Positions 1 to 8,383 of a stretch of 47,245 bases of DNA are shown in pieces. The position numbers were made by a program, and so were the translations under genes. Below the pieces are notes generated by a model that saw nothing but the letters and a program-made list of their open reading frames with translations, searched no databases and was not told where the DNA came from. Origin of the DNA: Bacillota bacterium (GTDB lineage Bacteria; Bacillota; Limnochordia; DTU087; JAAYGB01); NCBI GenBank assembly GCA_012727955.1, contig JAAYGB010000058.1, positions 1-47,245 on the forward strand. The letters are read 5' to 3'. Each line of letters opens with the position of its first letter. Within the stretch, counting starts at the first letter, position 1.

Positions 1-134
1 GGATTGTTATGACCAGTACCCAGGCTGATGAGGAGGGCCAGCACTTCTACCGCAAGCTGGGGTATCGCGATATCGGCGGGTTTGTGCTCCCCGGGGAACC
101 CTTGGAACTAATCATGATTAAGGAATTAGTTTGA
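1..134 (+). CDS. GNAT-family N-acetyltransferase, C-terminal fragment (cut by window start)
   Basis: An open frame runs from base 3 to a TGA stop at 132-134 and encodes the last 43 residues of a protein. The tail contains a GQHFYRKLGYRDIGGF stretch, which resembles the end of GNAT acetyltransferases (beta-6/alpha-4 region, 'A..fYeklGF...G.f'). GNAT enzymes move an acetyl group from acetyl-CoA to an amine. The acetyl-CoA binding loop lies upstream of the window, so the substrate cannot be judged. The tail ends with an ELIMIKEL-type strand, as is usual for the family. Family assignment is fairly secure; specificity is unknown. Confidence 0.7.
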   Translation, partial: IVMTSTQADEEGQHFYRKLGYRDIGGFVLPGEPLELIMIKELV

Positions 135-478
135 GTGAGGCTCGTAAGGCTTGGCCTGCCAAGGGGATCTAGATTAACCGGCTAGCACCTGGCACCTATG
201 GTCATAGGCTGATGCCAAAATGAGGACAATGGGTATGCTGGAAGCTGCCCCAGGTAACAGATCTTACCATTGGAATTACCGGGGATGTTCCCGAAGATAG
301 GTGGCAAGACACCTATCGTAGGATCATGGACGAAATAGATGAGTTTACCTGCAATAGCTGATACTGGCAAGAAAGCGCACCAGTCTTCTCCATCGACCAA
401 TTGGCCGGAAAGGAAGCGGTGCGCTTGTCTATTTAGGTAGCTGTTGCCTGCAAAGGTGAACTGCCAAGCAATTTAGTG
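135..478. other. 344-bp stretch without a convincing gene; possible decayed coding remnant
   Basis: No open frame here has a start, a ribosome site and a recognisable product. A plus-strand frame at about 224-355 is open for some 40 codons without a start and reads like real protein (VTDLTIGITGDVPEDRW then an acidic helix), so it may be a relic of a decayed gene. A short hairpin, CTTGGC/GCCAAG, lies near 152-165 just after the acetyltransferase but has no T-tract. The minus-strand open frame at 182-400 has no ribosome site and no family resemblance. Confidence 0.35.
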
Positions 479-1324
479 TTAGTCGGTAACTTTATCCTTA
501 CTGGGTGTACCGCGAATCTCGGTTTGGGGAGGTCGTCTCTCCAAGGCTGCCAGAGAGTACTCAATTACCTCCGCGGCTTCACGGGGGGTCATTGTACCAA
601 CGGTGACCATGTCGATGTCCCGGATGGTGTTCCAGACAAAGGGGAAGGCCGCAAAGGGGGAAATTCGGCCCGCTGCCATGGGTTTGATGGTCATCACCGG
701 TTTCTTAGCGTTGTGGATGATCCTGGCAATCCAATCGACCTCAAGCTGCATTAAGAACCCCATGGAGTTGTAAATCTGGATATAGGTCTCGACATCATAG
801 TCGTTTTCATCGGAATAGACGACTATTTCCGGCATATGGGCGGATAGTCCAGGTATCATGCCTCTTTCCCTGATCATTTTGGTGTAGTCATCGATGCGCC
901 TAATTTTCCTGATGCTCTTGTCAACTAACTGTTCAACGGAGGAATGGTGTGGTAGGCAAATCTCCGCACCGGTGGCGGCTACTTCGTCCAGTAATCTTCG
1001 GGTTTCATCTCTAGCCTCATCGGTATCCTGGATATTGATAATCGGAGTGTCTACCTTGATCATATGGACACCGGTTCTGTCCTCAGCCTCCTTGATTGCC
1101 TCCAGTGCAATGGGGTGCTGGGTCAAGGGACCCATGATGGTGTCTACACCTTCCTTGAGAAAAACCTCGAGAATATCGGCCATTGCCCTTCGATTGGCCA
1201 CATTCTCCTTGATAAATGCATCCTTAGCAGGGGTTTGATGACTCCAACCCAAGAACCAGTTAGTCCCGATGATTAATCGGGAAACTGAAAGCCCGCCGAC
1301 AACTGTCCTTGGAAACGCGCCCAT
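479..1324 (-). CDS. TIM-barrel protein, aldo/keto-reductase-like, function unknown
   Basis: The gene encodes 281 residues starting at ATG 1324, behind a strong AAGGAGG site 7 bases upstream. The opening VGGLSVSRLIIGTNWFLGWS has the look of aldo/keto reductases (a beta-strand followed by G.s.i.iGtn). Repeated strand-helix units, a hydrophobic VDTIMGPL strand and a late KPMAAGRISP strand followed by VTVGTMTPREAAEVI agree with a (beta/alpha)8 barrel. The Asp-Tyr-Lys-His tetrad of true aldo/keto reductases is not obvious, so oxidoreductase activity is uncertain. It could be a sugar- or cofactor-related barrel of another kind. It stands alone, divergent from the transporter gene at 1573, and does not look like part of an operon. 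Confidence 0.6.
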   Translation of the reverse strand: MGAFPRTVVGGLSVSRLIIGTNWFLGWSHQTPAKDAFIKENVANRRAMADILEVFLKEGVDTIMGPLTQHPIALEAIKEAEDRTGVHMIKVDTPIINIQDTDEARDETRRLLDEVAATGAEICLPHHSSVEQLVDKSIRKIRRIDDYTKMIRERGMIPGLSAHMPEIVVYSDENDYDVETYIQIYNSMGFLMQLEVDWIARIIHNAKKPVMTIKPMAAGRISPFAAFPFVWNTIRDIDMVTVGTMTPREAAEVIEYSLAALERRPPQTEIRGTPSKDKVTD

Positions 1325-1399
1325 GCGATTCCCTCCTTAGTTTTGACCCTTCATCTAATGTCTAGCCCCACAGTGCTCATCTAGGATAGACAGCCAAGT

Positions 1400-1528
1400 T
1401 CACGCCCTTGTTTATCTCTATTTCTTAGACTCAGTGATACGGATCCCTTGAGCAAAGTCACGCTGGAGTTCAAAGAGCCGGTGAAAGGCGCGATGGTGCT
1501 ACCGCAGAGGGGAGTTTATTGCCGATAG
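1400..1528 (+). other. Possible coding relic in the divergent intergenic region 1325-1572
   Basis: The 248-bp gap between two divergent genes contains a stop-free plus-strand frame of 42 codons ending in TAG at 1526-1528. Its second half (DTDPLSKVTLEFKEPVKGAM) reads like the end of a globular protein, but there is no start codon with a ribosome site. It may be a remnant of a lost gene or chance. I could not pick convincing promoters for either flanking gene. Confidence 0.2.
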
Positions 1529-1572
1529 CGAATAGCATGATGTAACTTTCAGCTGGATTAGGAGAGAGCGCA

Positions 1573-2850
1573 ATGAACGTAGCTAGTTGGCAGCGGCGGA
1601 TCAAGGTCTTGATGTGGATATCCTATGCTAGTTTGTACCTTGGGCGAGTGAATCTAGCGATGATCCTGCCGGCAATGGAAAGGGACTTGGGGTGGAGTAC
1701 TGCTCAATTGGGGCTGGTGGGTGGGGTATTCTTTTGGGTGTATGCCTTTGGGCAGCTAATTAACGGCCACTTGGGGGATCGGTTCTCCAGCAAGGGAATA
1801 GTCTTGATTGGGCTGGTTGGTACAGCCTTGATGAACTTGTTTGCTGGTTTTGTTTCGTCTTTTTTCTTGATGGTGATCCTTTGGGCAATTAATGGCTGTT
1901 TTCAGTCCATGGGCTGGGGACCGATAGTCAAAATGACCTCTAACTGGTTCTCGGAGAACGAACGGGGTCAGATGACCGGTATCCTTGGTACATCCTCGGT
2001 AGGTGGGTTTATGCTGTCGTGGTTTTTGGCCAGTAGAATCATCGCCAGATACCCAGACCAGTGGAGGCTGGTCCTTTGGATCCCATCGGTGTTATTAATG
2101 GTGATGGCGATCCTTTGGGCAATTCTAGCCAAGGACCGGCCGGAGGATCTGGGGTTTGCCCCGATCAATCCTGTGTCTAAGGTAGAGCCGCCGAAGGAAT
2201 CCATTGGGGTAATACTGAAGGAGAACTTCGCGTTTTTCGGAAACTTCACCTTGCTTCTATTGGCTGTTGCCAGCAGCTTACAGGGGATGGTCAAAGAGGG
2301 GATCAACCTCTGGGCGCCAACTTTGCTGATGCAGGCCCATCATCTGCCCGCCGCTGATGCTACCTCCTACGCTCTATGGATTCCGCCCTTAGGATTCTTC
2401 GGGGTGCTGCTAGCCGGGAAACTAAGTCAGAGAGCTGGAGGAAATGAGTCCCGGACCATAGTGGGGATGTACATTGTCGTTGGGATTGTCTCTCTGGTGG
2501 GGGCGTGGCTGATCAAATTACCGTACTTTGCCTTGACCGTCTTAACGGTGGCCATTTGTTCCGGACTGATCTACGGGATAAACGCTTTGTTAATGGTCTC
2601 TATTCCCCTTCGCTTTCAGTCTGTCGGTAAGGAGTCTACCGTGGCTGGATTCATGGACTTTGCTTCCTATGTTGGCTCTGGCCTGACGGGAGTTGTTACG
2701 GGAGCTTTGTTGCAGTATTGGGATTGGAGTCGAATCCTGGTCCTGTGGGGAATTGTCTGTGGGCTCGGGGCAGTTATCGTTAATATGAGTAAGCTAGAGA
2801 GCTTGGCAGCAAGGCGGGAATCAGGGGCTGCTGAACTGGCTGAGCAGTAG
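1573..2850 (+). CDS. MFS transporter, organophosphate/anion (GlpT/OPA-like) subgroup
   Basis: This is a 425-residue inner-membrane carrier with about twelve hydrophobic segments. The first part (YLGRVNLAMILPAMERDLGW, then VFFWVYAFGQLINGHLGDRF) is characteristic of the GlpT/UhpT/sialic-acid type of the major facilitator superfamily. The loop between helices 2 and 3 carries the expected GDRF/KG motif, and the central cytoplasmic loop (RPEDLGFAPINP) is also typical. The start ATG follows a TAGGAGAGAG ribosome site. Members exchange sugar phosphates or glycerol phosphate for phosphate, or use proton symport. The substrate cannot be read from sequence. It is a single-gene unit followed by a weak hairpin at 2883-2920. 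Confidence 0.85.
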   Translation: MNVASWQRRIKVLMWISYASLYLGRVNLAMILPAMERDLGWSTAQLGLVGGVFFWVYAFGQLINGHLGDRFSSKGIVLIGLVGTALMNLFAGFVSSFFLMVILWAINGCFQSMGWGPIVKMTSNWFSENERGQMTGILGTSSVGGFMLSWFLASRIIARYPDQWRLVLWIPSVLLMVMAILWAILAKDRPEDLGFAPINPVSKVEPPKESIGVILKENFAFFGNFTLLLLAVASSLQGMVKEGINLWAPTLLMQAHHLPAADATSYALWIPPLGFFGVLLAGKLSQRAGGNESRTIVGMYIVVGIVSLVGAWLIKLPYFALTVLTVAICSGLIYGINALLMVSIPLRFQSVGKESTVAGFMDFASYVGSGLTGVVTGALLQYWDWSRILVLWGIVCGLGAVIVNMSKLESLAARRESGAAELAEQ

Positions 2851-2882
2851 ATTCCTTCATATTAATATAGCTCAATGAGTGG

Positions 2883-2920
2883 GAGAAGGAGCGAGTAGGG
2901 GTCTGGTAGGGCCCCTTCTC
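2883..2920 (+). terminator. Hairpin after the MFS gene, weak terminator
   Basis: GAGAAGG (2883-2889) pairs with CCTTCTC (2914-2920), and an inner GGGG/CCCC pairing is possible. No clear T-tract follows, so termination is only likely, not clear. Confidence 0.35.
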
Positions 2921-3022
2921 TTGGCAGTTTATTGACCGGGATTCAACCTTTGATTCCCTGAGGAAGAACCTGCATCAAGAATATGAAGATTTGCTGGGAA
3001 GATACCGAGATAAAGGATAATT

Positions 3023-3049
3023 GAGGCCCCGGCTAACGGGGCTCTTTTT
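3023..3049 (+). terminator. Rho-independent terminator
   Basis: GAG(G)CCCCG pairs with CGGGGCTC across a GCTAA loop (8 bp, one bulged G) and is followed directly by TTTTT. It insulates the chemoreceptor gene at 3134 from upstream transcription. The 100 bp before it carry a start-less open frame (2910-3020), so the transcript it ends is unclear; read-through from the MFS gene is likely. Confidence 0.8.
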
Positions 3050-3133
3050 GTACCCTAAAACCACAAGTTAACCATCGCTGGAGCCGGGTATATAGGGTAT
3101 ATAATAACAAACTTGTTGGTAGGGGGAAGAATC

Positions 3134-4665
3134 GTGGAACGAGTCCAAACAAAAATCGGAGCTATCATGTTGATCTTCTTGCTTTTGACCGTGGCCACGG
3201 CCATCCTTGTCCAGCGACAGGGGCAGGGCGCCGACGCCACGGCGATTAACGTGGCCGGTCGGCAGCGGATGCTCAGTCAGAAGATGGCCAAGGAAGCTCT
3301 TGGCATTGTACATGGCGATCGCCCAATCCAAGCTCAAGAGCAATTACGGCAGACCCGGGATCTTTTTGAGCGCGGTCTTTCAGGCCTCATCGAGGGTGAT
3401 CGGGATCTAGGACTTGGACAGGAGCAGGACCCAGCAATCCTGCAGCGGCTGAGACAAGTGCAGACTATGTGGGAGCCGATGCGGCAGCGGGTGGACCGAT
3501 TGGTTGCAAGCGATAGGGCAGCCTCTCTAACCGATGAGGCGGCATACATATATGATCACATGATCACAGCTTAGAGATTTTGACGGCTATGGACGAGATT
3601 GTGTCGCTGTACGAGGCCCGTAGTCAAGGAAAGGCTAGTCTGCAGCTAAAGGCTCAACTGGCCATCGCAGCGGCCAACGTTATTCTCGTTGTCTTCGGAT
3701 GGTTCTTCATCGGAAGGACGGTTGCTAAACCCTTGAGGGATTTGGTGGAGTCTGCCGATGCAGTTGCCTCCGGTGACCTATCGGTGACCATAACAGCAAC
3801 GGGCAAAGACGAGGTTGCTCAGTTGGCCCAGGCCTTTCACCGGATGGCCGAATCCTTGCGGTCGATTTTGCAGACCCTCTCAGATTCCGCCGAAGAACTG
3901 GCAGCCAGTACAGAGGAATTGGCCGCGGCAGCCAATGAAACGGGTTCGATGGCTCAGCAGATAGCTCACTCCACCGAAGAAGCCAACAGGCTGGCGAGGG
4001 ATTTAGAGTCCGGGGCCGAGGCAATGGAGAGGGGCGCACAGCGGGCCATTGAGCTGGCATCCCTGGGAGATCGGGCAATGGATGAAGCCGTTGTCAAGGC
4101 CGAGACGGCCCAGGCTGTGGTTAAGGACGCCGTGGCTAAGATCGATAGCCTAAATGAGAAGGCTAAGGGGATCGGCCAAGCGGTGGATGTGATTTCCACG
4201 ATTGCGGAACAGACCAACCTGTTAGCTCTCAATGCCGCCATTGAGGCCGCCCGGGCAGGAGAGCAGGGGAGGGGCTTTGCCGTGGTGGCCGGGGAGATTC
4301 GCGCCTTGGCTGAAGAGTCCCAGTCCGCGGCTAAGGAGATTGCCCAGCTGATCTTCGAGGTAACGAGTCAGATGACAGAAGTGGTGGAAGCGGTTAATAA
4401 CAGCGGTCAGACTGTCCAGGACGAGGCTGAATTAGTGTCTGCCGCTAGGTCACAGTTTGTTGAAATCAATGCCGCCGTATCCCAAATGACAACTCTAATC
4501 TCTCAAGTAGCTGATATCGCTCAGACCTTGAGGCTCAGCAGTCACGAAGTAGCCACGTCCTCCCATGAACAGTCTGGCACTATCGAAGAAGTGGCGGCCA
4601 CCGCGGACACCATCTCTGCCATGGCCCAGAGTTTAACCAGACTCACGACTCAATTCCAGTTGTAA
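3134..4665 (+). pseudogene. Methyl-accepting chemotaxis protein with PilJ-type sensor, split by an 8-bp duplication
   Basis: The upstream frame (GTG 3134, AGGGGGAAG site, to TAG 3572-3574) gives an N-terminal membrane segment and a PilJ-like sensor with the signature INVAGRQRMLSQKMAKEAL. The downstream frame (open from about 3556, stop at 4665) gives TM2, a HAMP linker and a full MCP signalling domain with the conserved hairpin tip [19 protein letters not shown]. The frames are joined by a perfect tandem TGATCACA TGATCACA at 3553-3568. Deleting one copy gives one continuous 507-residue receptor reading [18 protein letters not shown]. The family transmits ligand occupancy to CheA/CheW. As written, the sensor and signalling halves are separate. 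Whether a TTG at 3580 allows a free cytoplasmic fragment is unknown; no ribosome site is evident there. Confidence 0.85.
3553..3568 (+). repeat. 8-bp perfect tandem duplication causing a frameshift
   Basis: TGATCACA occurs twice in direct succession (3553-3560 and 3561-3568). Eight bases is not a multiple of three, and removing either copy restores the chemoreceptor frame. It looks like a recent slippage or duplication event, or an assembly error. Confidence 0.9.
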
Positions 4666-4673
4666 AGATAAAT

Positions 4674-4692
4674 GGGGCACGGAATGTGCCCC
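4674..4692. terminator. Hairpin between convergent chemoreceptor and araC-type genes
   Basis: GGGGCAC (4674-4680) pairs perfectly with GTGCCCC (4686-4692) around a 5-base loop. It is followed on the plus strand by a T-rich stretch (TTGCAGATTTGTTTT) and on the minus strand by ATTTATCTTT, so it may serve both genes. Confidence 0.6.
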
Positions 4693-4717
4693 TTGCAGAT
4701 TTGTTTTCCCTCACCGG

Positions 4718-5515
4718 CTACACCTCGCCAGCTATTCGATACTCGCTGGGGGTCATGCCGGTGAGCCTTTTAAAGATAGTTCCGTAGTAATTTTGGTTGC
4801 TAAAACCAACGGTCAAGGCCACATCCAAGATGGAGGTATCCTTCTCCTGTAGGTGTTTTTTGCTTTGTTCTACCCGAACGGAATTGAGAAACTGGGAGAA
4901 AGTCTGCCCGGTCTCCTGCTTGAACAGTGTGCTGAGATAGGACTTATTAATCCCTAGATAGTCGGACAGGAACTCCAAGGTGATGTTCCCCTGATAATTG
5001 CTGAGGATGTATTCCACAGCCCGCTGCACATGAAAGCTGTAGCAATCGCTATCCCTTAGCTGTTCTCTGACCCCTTTGTAAATCCGGCCTAGCAAAACCA
5101 TTAGATGGGGAACACAGTCAGCGGGCCGGTAGGTCACCATTGCCGTAGCCTGGGACCGTTGCGTTGTATAGGGGCCAAGAATAAACAGACCCAGTGCCGG
5201 ATTGCCGGGGCAGAGGTACCGGGCGGCAAACTCACCAACCTTGGGAACCGAGAGGGTGGTGTGGTGGCAGGCGCAGCGGGAGCCCCGCTTCTTCCGGCAG
5301 CCTTCTCTCTTTCGGTCACACAGGGGTTGAGTCGGCAGTTGTGCCCAGGCTAAATCGTAGACTGTGTCCTCCAGGGTTTTGGTCAGTTCACCGGTCAACC
5401 CCACCCCATAAAGAAACTTTCCATCGCTGGTGAAGGCTGCAATGGGCAAGTATGTACAGGCATAAAATCGCTCCGCCGTTTCCTCAAAAACCTTGTTGAG
5501 CCCTTCACTTCTCAA
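4718..5515 (-). CDS. AraC-family regulator with cysteine-rich PocR-like sensor domain
   Basis: The protein has 265 residues. The start is TTG 5515, chosen because a GAGAAGGTG site precedes it and an upstream frame is closed by TAA. Residues 1-150 form a small sensor of the PocR/PAS-like kind and hold a dense metal-ligand cluster: C20, C66, C73, C81, C83, H84, H85 and C102. Residues ~163-265 are a double helix-turn-helix AraC domain (ITLEFLSDYLGINKSYLSTL, then a second helix pair ending FKRLTGMTPSEYR). PocR-type domains sense small ligands. The Cys cluster here suggests a metal, Fe-S or redox input, which is inference. It is divergent from the iron-chelate transporter with a Fur box between them, so it probably controls that operon. 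A palindrome GTTTTC/GAAAAC lies at 5536-5561, between its start and the Fur box. Confidence 0.85.
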   Translation of the reverse strand: MRSEGLNKVFEETAERFYACTYLPIAAFTSDGKFLYGVGLTGELTKTLEDTVYDLAWAQLPTQPLCDRKREGCRKKRGSRCACHHTTLSVPKVGEFAARYLCPGNPALGLFILGPYTTQRSQATAMVTYRPADCVPHLMVLLGRIYKGVREQLRDSDCYSFHVQRAVEYILSNYQGNITLEFLSDYLGINKSYLSTLFKQETGQTFSQFLNSVRVEQSKKHLQEKDTSILDVALTVGFSNQNYYGTIFKRLTGMTPSEYRIAGEV

Positions 5516-5620
5516 TTACATCACCTTCTCGATGTGTTTTCACCAAAATTAGTGAGAAAACCCAAATATAATGTAAGATTCCCGGTTACGGTCGTGCTAT
5601 GCTATGGATAGATTCGAGAC

Positions 5621-5635
5621 TGAGAATCATTCTCA
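5621..5635. promoter_or_regulatory. Fur box (7-1-7 palindrome) upstream of the iron-chelate operon
   Basis: TGAGAATCATTCTCA is a perfect 7-1-7 inverted repeat and matches the Bacillus Fur/PerR-type consensus TGATAATNATTATCA at 13 of 15 positions. It sits 61 bp before the yclN start, between divergent araC and yclN. A plausible -10 (TATTATAA, 5648-5655) lies just downstream, so Fur bound here would cover the -35 region. Iron-dependent repression of the operon is the expected outcome. Confidence 0.85.
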
Positions 5636-5696
5636 ATCCAGTAGATCTATTATAACAAACTGGGCCCAGGGGGTGTCAACCGCGAGGGGACATATT

Positions 5697-6647
5697 ATGA
5701 AAAATCGTTACTTAGTTGTAATTCTAGTAGTTCTATCGATAATTTCCTTATTTATCGGTGTGACCCAACTCAGCCTGAAGGACCTGCTGTTGGGTCAGGA
5801 CCTGAAAACCCAGATTCTCTTGCTCAGCCGCATCCCCCGCCTGGTGACGGTGGTTATTGCCGGGATGAGCATGGCCATCAGTGGTTTGATCCTGCAGCAG
5901 ATTAGTCGCAATCGCTTTGTTGCCCCTACCACCGCAGCCACGGTGGACTCGGCAAAACTCGGGGTGTTGGTTTCCCTGATCCTCTGGCCCGCGGCCAGCT
6001 CCCTGGGCAAAATGCTTGTGGCCTTTGCCTTCGCCCTGGCCGGCACTTTCTTGTTTATGGGGATTTTGAAGCGAATCAAACTGAAAAATACCGTCTTTAT
6101 TCCCCTATTAGGAATCATGCTGGGAAACATCATCGATGCTGTTACTACCTTTATTGCATACCGCTTTGATTTGGTCCAAAACGTGTCTTCCTGGTTGATG
6201 GGAAACGTTGCGATGATCAGCAAAGGCCGTTATGAGCTGTTGTATCTCAGCATCCCTCTGGTGGTAGTTGCTTATCTGTATGCCAACAAGTTCACCATTG
6301 CCGGGATGGGGGAGGAGTTTGCCAATAACCTGGGGATGAACTACCAGCAGGTGGTTACCATCGGAGTGAGCATTGTAGCCCTGTTGTCCGCGTTGGTGAT
6401 CATTACCGTGGGTAGAATTCCCTTCCTGGGCTTGGTGGTACCTAATATCGTCTCGATTTATCAGGGGGATCACCTGCGCAACAGTATCGGCACCACGGCA
6501 CTCTTTGGGGCAATCTTTCTCCTGGTCTGCGATATTGTCGGGCGGGTGTTGATCGCTCCCTATGAGATCCCTATCGGGTTGACCGTGGGAGTAGTGGGCA
6601 GCTTGATCTTCCTCTGGCTGTTGGTAAGGAGGCGCCGCCATGGGTAA
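5697..6647 (+). CDS. yclN: Iron-chelate ABC transporter permease, YclN-like (FecCD family)
   Basis: This is a 316-residue inner-membrane permease with about nine hydrophobic segments. ATG 5697 was chosen over upstream in-frame codons because GCGAGGGGA sits 6 bases before it and the hydrophobic N-terminus (YLVVILVVLSII) begins right after. Signatures include SRIPRLVTVVIAGMSMAISG, then LILQQISRNRFVAPTT and a late GRIPFLGLVVPNIVS. They match the YclN/FatD/CeuB branch, which takes up catecholate or mixed siderophores such as petrobactin. It pairs with YclO to form the channel and overlaps yclO by 8 bp, so the two are translationally coupled. The Fur box upstream indicates iron repression. Confidence 0.92.
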   Translation: MKNRYLVVILVVLSIISLFIGVTQLSLKDLLLGQDLKTQILLLSRIPRLVTVVIAGMSMAISGLILQQISRNRFVAPTTAATVDSAKLGVLVSLILWPAASSLGKMLVAFAFALAGTFLFMGILKRIKLKNTVFIPLLGIMLGNIIDAVTTFIAYRFDLVQNVSSWLMGNVAMISKGRYELLYLSIPLVVVAYLYANKFTIAGMGEEFANNLGMNYQQVVTIGVSIVALLSALVIITVGRIPFLGLVVPNIVSIYQGDHLRNSIGTTALFGAIFLLVCDIVGRVLIAPYEIPIGLTVGVVGSLIFLWLLVRRRRHG

Positions 6648-7590
6648 TCGACGGAAAATCGTATTGTTGTCTGTAGTCGCCCTAGTTCTCGTAATCCTGT
6701 ATCTCACCATTGGTCTCAACAGTCGCAACTGGGAGTATGCCCTGTCTCGGCGGATTCCCAATACCATCGCCATTATTGCCACCGGTGCCGCCATTGCCTT
6801 TGCTACGACGGTATTTCAAACGGTGACTAACAATCGGGTCCTAACTCCAGGGGTCATGGGGCTTGATTCCTTGTATCTTGTGATTCAGACGGCCATTGTC
6901 TTTGCCTTTGGGTCCACCAGTTTAGTTGTTGTCAATCGCCAGCTGAATTTCCTCCTGGCGGTGGGCGGTATGGTGGTCTTTGCTCTGCTGCTGTATAACC
7001 TGTTGTTCAAACGGGAATCCACGGATATCTACTTTGTCCTTTTGGTGGGGTTAATCGTGGGTACCCTCTTTCAAAGTGGGGCTTCCTTTATGCAGATGGT
7101 GATTGACCCCAATGAGTTTCTGGTCCTACAGAATCGGATGTTTGCCAGCTTTAACAACGTCAACACTGATATCCTGCTGATTGCCCTTGTGGCCATGGGT
7201 GTGGTGCTGTTGTATTCCCGCCGCTACTTCGCCGTTTTGGACGTCTTGGCTCTGGGACGGGACCAGGCCATTAATCTCGGCGTTGAGTATGAGGGCATTG
7301 TCCGGCGGATGTTGATTGTAGTTGCGGTCTTGATGGCGGTCTCCACGGGACTCGTTGGTCCCATCACCTTCCTGGGGCTGTTGGTGACCAACCTGGCCAG
7401 GGAGTTCCTGTCTACCTACGAGCACAAGTATCTCGTTCTTGGGTCAGTGCTGGTGGCGGTCATCGCCTTGGTGGGTGGTCAGCTGTTGGCGGAAAGGGTC
7501 TTTAACTTTGTCACTCCCATTAGCGTGCTGATCAACCTCGCTGGTGGCTTGTACTTTATCTATCTACTTCTAAAGGAGCATCAACTATGA
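6640..7590 (+). CDS. yclO: Iron-chelate ABC transporter permease, YclO-like (FecCD family)
   Basis: A 316-residue multi-spanning permease, second half of the heterodimeric siderophore channel. Its ATG overlaps the end of yclN, with a ribosome site (GTAAGGAGGC) inside yclN. The sequence has the YclO/FatC pattern: an early YALSRRIPNTIAIIATGAA, then NRVLTPGVMGLDSLY, and a late GPITFLGLLVTNLAREFL that contacts the ATPase. It overlaps the ATPase gene by 4 bp (ATGA). Together with YclN it moves the ferri-chelate delivered by the binding protein at 8384 across the inner membrane. Confidence 0.92.
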   Translation: MGNRRKIVLLSVVALVLVILYLTIGLNSRNWEYALSRRIPNTIAIIATGAAIAFATTVFQTVTNNRVLTPGVMGLDSLYLVIQTAIVFAFGSTSLVVVNRQLNFLLAVGGMVVFALLLYNLLFKRESTDIYFVLLVGLIVGTLFQSGASFMQMVIDPNEFLVLQNRMFASFNNVNTDILLIALVAMGVVLLYSRRYFAVLDVLALGRDQAINLGVEYEGIVRRMLIVVAVLMAVSTGLVGPITFLGLLVTNLAREFLSTYEHKYLVLGSVLVAVIALVGGQLLAERVFNFVTPISVLINLAGGLYFIYLLLKEHQL

Positions 7591-8342
7591 TTGAAATCCG
7601 GGATGTTGTCAAGAGCTACGGAAATGTCACGGTGGTAGATCATGTGTCGCTAAAAATTCCCCGAGGGAAGATCACCTCCTTTATCGGGCCCAACGGGGCG
7701 GGAAAGAGCACTTTGCTGTCCATTGTTAGTCGTCTGATCAAACCCGACAGCGGGGAAGTGTATATCGATGGGAAAGAGATTCGCCAGTGGAAGAGTACTG
7801 AGCTGGCAAAAAGGATCTCCATCCTCAGACAATCCAATCACCTCAACCTGCGTCTGACGGTGAGGGAACTGGTTAGCTTTGGCCGCTTTCCTTATTGCCA
7901 AGGCAATCTAGTAGCGGAGGATTGGGAGTACGTCGACAAAGCCATTGACTATATGCAGCTGGGCAACATGCAGGATAAGTATCTTCATGAACTCAGCGGC
8001 GGGCAAAGGCAGCGGGCCTATATCGCGATGGTGATTGCCCAGGACACCGATTACATCTTGCTTGATGAACCGCTGAACAACCTTGACATGAAGCACTCCG
8101 TGGAAATTATGAAGACCTTGCGGTCCTTGGTCGATGAGCTGGGCAAAACTGTGGTGATTGTGATCCATGACATCAATTTTGCTTCCTGTCATTCCGACTA
8201 CATCGTGGCGATGAACAGCGGCGCCATTGTCAACGAGGGTCCACCGGAGGAGATCATCGACCAGGCAGTGTTGGGCCCGATCTATGACTTGGATTTCCGG
8301 ATTGAGTTGGTTAACGACAACCGGATCTGTGTGTATTACTAA
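7587..8342 (+). CDS. yclP: Iron-chelate ABC transporter ATPase, YclP-like
   Basis: A 251-residue ABC ATPase that powers the YclNO channel. Visible motifs: Walker A GPNGAGKST (34-42), ABC signature LSGGQRQR (136-143), Walker B DYILLDEP (155-162) and the switch histidine in VIVIHDINFAS (H194). Length and motif spacing match FepC/FecE/YclP ATPases. Its start overlaps the yclO stop (ATGA), showing tight coupling. After it come 41 bp and a GGGGGGA ribosome site for the binding protein. Confidence 0.94.
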   Translation: MIEIRDVVKSYGNVTVVDHVSLKIPRGKITSFIGPNGAGKSTLLSIVSRLIKPDSGEVYIDGKEIRQWKSTELAKRISILRQSNHLNLRLTVRELVSFGRFPYCQGNLVAEDWEYVDKAIDYMQLGNMQDKYLHELSGGQRQRAYIAMVIAQDTDYILLDEPLNNLDMKHSVEIMKTLRSLVDELGKTVVIVIHDINFASCHSDYIVAMNSGAIVNEGPPEEIIDQAVLGPIYDLDFRIELVNDNRICVYY

Positions 8343-8383
8343 GCAAAACCCATGGGGTTGAAGTCAGTGTGGGGGGATTTACG

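Noticed and set aside
182-400. Minus-strand 72-codon open frame
   Set aside because: No ribosome site, no family, and a competing plus-strand frame looks at least as protein-like.
2907-3020. Start-less 36-codon frame before the terminator at 3023
   Set aside because: Ends with a plausible coiled-coil-like tail (KNLHQEYEDLLGRYRDKG) but has no start codon or ribosome site; at most a gene relic.
3553-3590. Programmed ribosomal frameshift in the split chemoreceptor
   Set aside because: No slippery heptamer or stimulatory hairpin; the tandem 8-bp duplication fully explains the shift.
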